Origin: Nocardia carnea
Lineage (GTDB): Bacteria > Actinomycetota > Actinomycetes > Mycobacteriales > Mycobacteriaceae
Length of the DNA: 39,070 nucleotides
NCBI RefSeq assembly: GCF_029868855.1
Contig: NZ_JARWOV010000342.1
Coordinates: 1-39,070, forward strand
Reading direction: 5' to 3'
The notes beneath the pieces were generated by a model. The model saw only the letters and a program-made list of their open reading frames with translations, had not been told where the DNA came from and made no database searches. Shown piece after piece: positions 36,531-39,070 of the stretch (within the stretch, counting starts at the first letter, position 1; every line of letters starts with the position of its first letter). Position numbers and translations under genes: made by a program.

Positions 36531-37729
36531 CCGGCCGCGGCGATCTGCGCCGAAGCCGCCGCGGCCCGTGCCAGCCGGGCAGCCGCCTCCCCGAGTACCT
36601 CGGGCGCGGCGGTGGTGAAACACATCCGCATGGCGTGCGGGTACGGGGTGGTGACCGCGAACGCCTGCCCTGGAACGAAGGCGACACCCGCGTCGAGCGC
36701 CCGGGGCAGCAGTTCGGTGGTATCGGTGCCGTCGGTGAACTCCGCCCAGACGAACATCCCGCCGGAGGCCGAACTGCAGCGCAGGCGATCACCGAACTGA
36801 ACGGCCATGGCGTCCACCAGCGCGGCGGCGCGGGCGGCATAGACCCCGCGCACCGTATCGATATGACCGCCGAGCCACTCGGTATCGGCAAGTAGTTCGG
36901 TGGCGATCTGCTGGGTCAGTGCGGAACCGCACAGGTCGGCGCCTTGTTTCAGCAGTTCGACCGCGCGGCAGACCCGCTCCGGGGCGACCATCCAGCCCAC
37001 CCGCAGGGTCGGCGCCAGGATCTTGGAGGCGGAGGACAGCCGGATCACCGCCGGCGAATACGTCGCGACAGGTTCGGGCGTGGGCCGGTCGAACCACAAC
37101 TCCCCGTAGGGATCGTCCTCGATCACCCAGAACCGGTGCTTCTCGGCCGCGGCAGCCAGCGCCCGGCGCCGGCGGGGACTCATGGTGACGCCGCCCGGAT
37201 TGTGGAAGTTGCTCACCGTATGCACGACCGCGGGTCGCTGCCCGGCGGCGATCAGATCTTCGAGCAGGTCGACCCGCATGCCCTCGCTGTCCAGCGGCAC
37301 CGCCACGATGCGCGCGCCGGCGGCCCGGAACACCTGGAGCGCGCCGATATAGGCCGGATCCTCGACCACGACCAACGCGCCGGGGTCGAGCAGCACCTCC
37401 GCGAGCAACGACAGACCCTGTTGTGAGCCGTGGGTGACGAACACCTCCCCGACTCCGACAGGCCGCCCCAACCGCCCGGACTCCCGTGCGGCGAGTACAT
37501 CGCGCAGCGGCCCCCAGCCCGGCGACTCGGTGTATTGGAGCGCGGCGGGACTGCGCAGCGCCGTTTCGGCCGCGGCGGCGATCCGCGGGCCGGGCATGAG
37601 CGCGGCATCGGGCAGACCACCGGCGAGGCTGATGACATCCGCCGCAGCGGTGAGCTTCAGCAGGTCGCGGATGGCGGAGCTGGTCAGGCCGGCAAGTTTT
37701 CCGGCCAACGGCGCGGCATCATCGGGCAT
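36512..37729 (-). CDS. PLP-dependent aminotransferase, LysN/2-aminoadipate-like
   Basis: This 405-residue fold-type I transaminase is in the subgroup related to LysN and the MocR catalytic domain. Hallmarks are DVISLAGGLPDAALMPG, LQYTESPGWGPLRDVLAARE, VTHGSQQGLSLLAEVLLDPG, VVVEDPAYIGAL, NFHNPGGVTMSPRRRRAL, WVIEDDPYGELWFD, SSASKILAPTLRVGW (Schiff-base Lys) and GGMFVWAEF. There is no N-terminal GntR domain. LysN-type enzymes are broad and use 2-aminoadipate, leucine, kynurenine and others. Since Lat and Pcd make 2-aminoadipate nearby, onward conversion to 2-oxoadipate is an attractive inference. ATG 37729 has GGAGG 5 nt upstream. It overlaps glpK by 19 nt at the 3' end. Confidence 0.85.
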   Translation of the reverse strand: MPDDAAPLAGKLAGLTSSAIRDLLKLTAAADVISLAGGLPDAALMPGPRIAAAAETALRSPAALQYTESPGWGPLRDVLAARESGRLGRPVGVGEVFVTHGSQQGLSLLAEVLLDPGALVVVEDPAYIGALQVFRAAGARIVAVPLDSEGMRVDLLEDLIAAGQRPAVVHTVSNFHNPGGVTMSPRRRRALAAAAEKHRFWVIEDDPYGELWFDRPTPEPVATYSPAVIRLSSASKILAPTLRVGWMVAPERVCRAVELLKQGADLCGSALTQQIATELLADTEWLGGHIDTVRGVYAARAAALVDAMAVQFGDRLRCSSASGGMFVWAEFTDGTDTTELLPRALDAGVAFVPGQAFAVTTPYPHAMRMCFTTAAPEVLGEAAARLARAAAASAQIAAAGQSAQL

Positions 37730-37739
37730 GGGGGCCTCC

Positions 37740-37812
37740 GGGTATCACCTGGTCGATACCCAATCATCCCATGAAAACCAGAATATGAAACTGTGATCTC
37801 AAATAATGGGAT
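37740..37812. promoter_or_regulatory. AT-rich promoter region with two dyads upstream of the aminotransferase
   Basis: GGGTATC and GATACCC (37740-37761, 8-nt spacer) lie just before the ribosome site. ATCCCAT (37766-37772) and ATGGGAT (37806-37812) form a wider dyad around an AT-rich core. This looks like an operator-promoter unit. The last arm overlaps the stop end of the next gene. Confidence 0.5.
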
Positions 37813-38927
37813 CAGCGGCGGTCCTCGATCACCCACAGCAGAGTCTTACCGTCACGCTCCACGGTGGTGACCGTCTGCTTGTACACCGTCGTCACCCCGT
37901 TCGGCCGGCGCTCGGTGAGATCCACGTCGAAGGTATTCGCCGTCCGCTCGGTGATCCGCACACAATGCTGCGTTCCGGCCGGGATCTGCTCGTCGATCGC
38001 CTGCTGGATGGTCTCGGCCGAAGAAATGGCCGGCGAATCCGGCGCCACGAATTCCCGCGCACCGGTACCGCTGCGCTGGGCGTAGAAGGCATGCTGGAAT
38101 CCGAGCACGGCATCCGGCCCGCTGGTCGTATCGCCCGCGCCGTTACCCACGGTGACCGCGCCGTCCTGTGTCGCCGGGCAGCTCAACCCGTCGATCGCCT
38201 CCGCGGTGGGTCCGGTACCCCCTTCGCCGCCACCACCTCGGACCACGACAATCGCCACACCCACCGCGATGAATGCCACGATCACCGCCGCCACCGTGAC
38301 AATCGTGCCGAGGGGCAGTTGACGACGCGGCTTCTTGGCCAGCGTGCTGGATACCGACTGCGGCGTGAGTTTCTGCGCGATCGGGTCGCTGTCCCAGGAC
38401 AAACCACCCGAACGCGGTCGTACCGGCTCTTCGGCCCGGTCACTCGGGCCGGTCGGCGGTTCGGAGCCGGGCCAGCGCAGATCCGCGGCACTGTGCCGAA
38501 CGGTCGCCTGCTCCGGCTCGACCGGCCGATCGTTACCCGGCCGGCGCTGCGACACCGGATCCCCGGGTAGCGAATGACGCACAGTCGTGTCATCGGCACC
38601 ACCCGGCCGCGGACGTGTCACCGGCACGGAATCACCGGTCACCGGAGGATAGGCCGGTGTGGAACTGTCCGGCGCCCGATACTGCGGCGGCGGCGCAGGT
38701 AGCGTCGGTGGCTCCGGGGCCGGCGAAGCGTCGGCCGGACGCCAAGCCAGCTCCGGGTTGTCCGCGCCCGCCGGTTGCCAGCCCTGCACCGGTAGATCAC
38801 CGGTCGGCGGCCCGAACTCCGATACCGGCGGCCCGAATTCCGATACCGGAGGTCCGAATTCGCCCGTGGGCGGACCGAAATCCGCCGGGTCGGATTCGCG
38901 CCCTTTACCTTCGCCCTCGCCGGTCAC
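37812..38927 (-). CDS. Proline-rich single-pass membrane protein with heptad FGPPVSE repeats
   Basis: This 371-residue protein has a long cytosolic N-terminal part (1-206), rich in Pro, Glu, Asp and Arg. Four tandem FGPPTGE/FGPPVSE units lie at 17-43. Two related TTVRHS/ATVRHS segments lie at about 114-119 and 141-146. A TM (about 207-229) is followed by a Gly-rich hinge and an external domain of about 130 residues ending with TVYKQTVTTVERDGKTLLWVIEDRR. The family is not recognised; the layout resembles actinobacterial DUF8176-like or Rv-type conserved membrane proteins. The Thr-containing TVR segments resemble Ser/Thr kinase sites. GTG 38927 follows AGGGAT at 7 nt; upstream sequence is artefactual. 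Confidence 0.75.
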   Translation of the reverse strand: MTGEGEGKGRESDPADFGPPTGEFGPPVSEFGPPVSEFGPPTGDLPVQGWQPAGADNPELAWRPADASPAPEPPTLPAPPPQYRAPDSSTPAYPPVTGDSVPVTRPRPGGADDTTVRHSLPGDPVSQRRPGNDRPVEPEQATVRHSAADLRWPGSEPPTGPSDRAEEPVRPRSGGLSWDSDPIAQKLTPQSVSSTLAKKPRRQLPLGTIVTVAAVIVAFIAVGVAIVVVRGGGGEGGTGPTAEAIDGLSCPATQDGAVTVGNGAGDTTSGPDAVLGFQHAFYAQRSGTGAREFVAPDSPAISSAETIQQAIDEQIPAGTQHCVRITERTANTFDVDLTERRPNGVTTVYKQTVTTVERDGKTLLWVIEDRR

Positions 38928-38944
38928 AGCCCATCCCTTTCGAG

Positions 38945-39070
38945 ACACGCGGGTGGGGGGGGCCGATAACAACCCCCCCCCCCGCCAAAATTTAAAACGT
39001 AAAAGAAAGGGGGGCAACCCCCCCCCAGGGGTTTTAAACCCCCCCCGTTTAAAACAGCGACAGGGTATTT
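38945..39070. other. Low-complexity contig end, probable artefact
   Basis: Runs of eight or more G or C alternate with A/T-rich words such as AAAATTTAAAACG and GTTTTAAAC, unlike any other part of the window. No coding frame or recognisable element is present. It looks like an unreliable assembly end. Confidence 0.6.

Noticed and set aside
38945..39070. Palindromic words such as GGGGTTTTAAACCCC as an origin or telomere-like repeat
   Set aside because: Homopolymer stutter and abrupt composition change at a contig end are better explained by assembly error.

Overview
The window reads as one high-GC actinobacterial contig of the order Mycobacteriales, most likely Nocardia or a close relative such as Rhodococcus. 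The backbone genes are fadE25-like, purE, purK, gtrA, a PH-domain protein, birA, accD5, accE5, maf, sseA, accA3, pcd, lrp, lat, lhr, nei2 and glpD. From memory, these follow the order of the Mycobacterium tuberculosis block Rv3274c to Rv3302c. The genes lying between them (P450, two-component pair, Cys-rich HTH regulator, patatin, kinase, histidine phosphatase remnant, orphan antitoxin) are what differs here. No rRNA, tRNA, CRISPR array, insertion sequence or prophage was seen. Both ends (about 100-175 and 38950-39070) are homopolymer-rich and look like contig-end artefacts.

Layout. At 1-100 there is a fragment of a 2-keto-4-pentenoate hydratase. At 293-1745 lies a gntR-ydcF operon, with a small unknown gene after it. 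From 2497 to 7583 all genes run on the minus strand: purK-purE, an atypical cytochrome P450, a TetR regulator and an acyl-CoA dehydrogenase with twin TetR-like operators. From 7623 to 11640 come gtrA, a histidine kinase/response regulator pair, a PH-domain membrane protein and biotin-protein ligase. From 12445 to 19195 lie the biotin-dependent acyl-CoA carboxylase genes (accD5, accE5, accA3), with maf, an HTH regulator and sseA in between. From 19351 to 23915 lie a patatin phospholipase and the lysine-degradation set pcd, lrp, lat. From 23968 to 27282 come a short GNAT-like protein, a transmembrane Ser/Thr kinase, a frameshifted histidine phosphatase and an orphan antitoxin-like gene. From 27335 to 32816 are the DNA-repair pair lhr-nei2. 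From 33162 to 37729 are divergent glpD and glpK and a LysN-like aminotransferase. The last gene encodes a proline-rich membrane protein.

How the genes connect. BirA biotinylates the BCCP lysine of AccA3, and AccA3 works with AccD5 and AccE5 to carboxylate acyl-CoA. The accD5 and accA3 promoters share a CTACT-N4-AGTAG dyad at exactly the same distance (centre 42.5 bp) upstream of identical TACACT -10 boxes, although the two genes are 5 kb apart. This is the strongest regulatory signal in the window. Lat and Pcd turn lysine into 2-aminoadipate, Lrp probably controls them, and the LysN-like transaminase could take the next step. GlpK and GlpD form the glycerol route to dihydroxyacetone phosphate.

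About a dozen genes have a TANNNT box only 6-8 nt before the start codon, so leaderless transcription is the dominant architecture here. Other notable points: SseA has Ser in place of its expected catalytic Cys, the P450 lacks the ExxR motif, a 23-codon leaderless upstream ORF overlaps the lrp start, and the kinase linker carries seven TRxY-type repeats.
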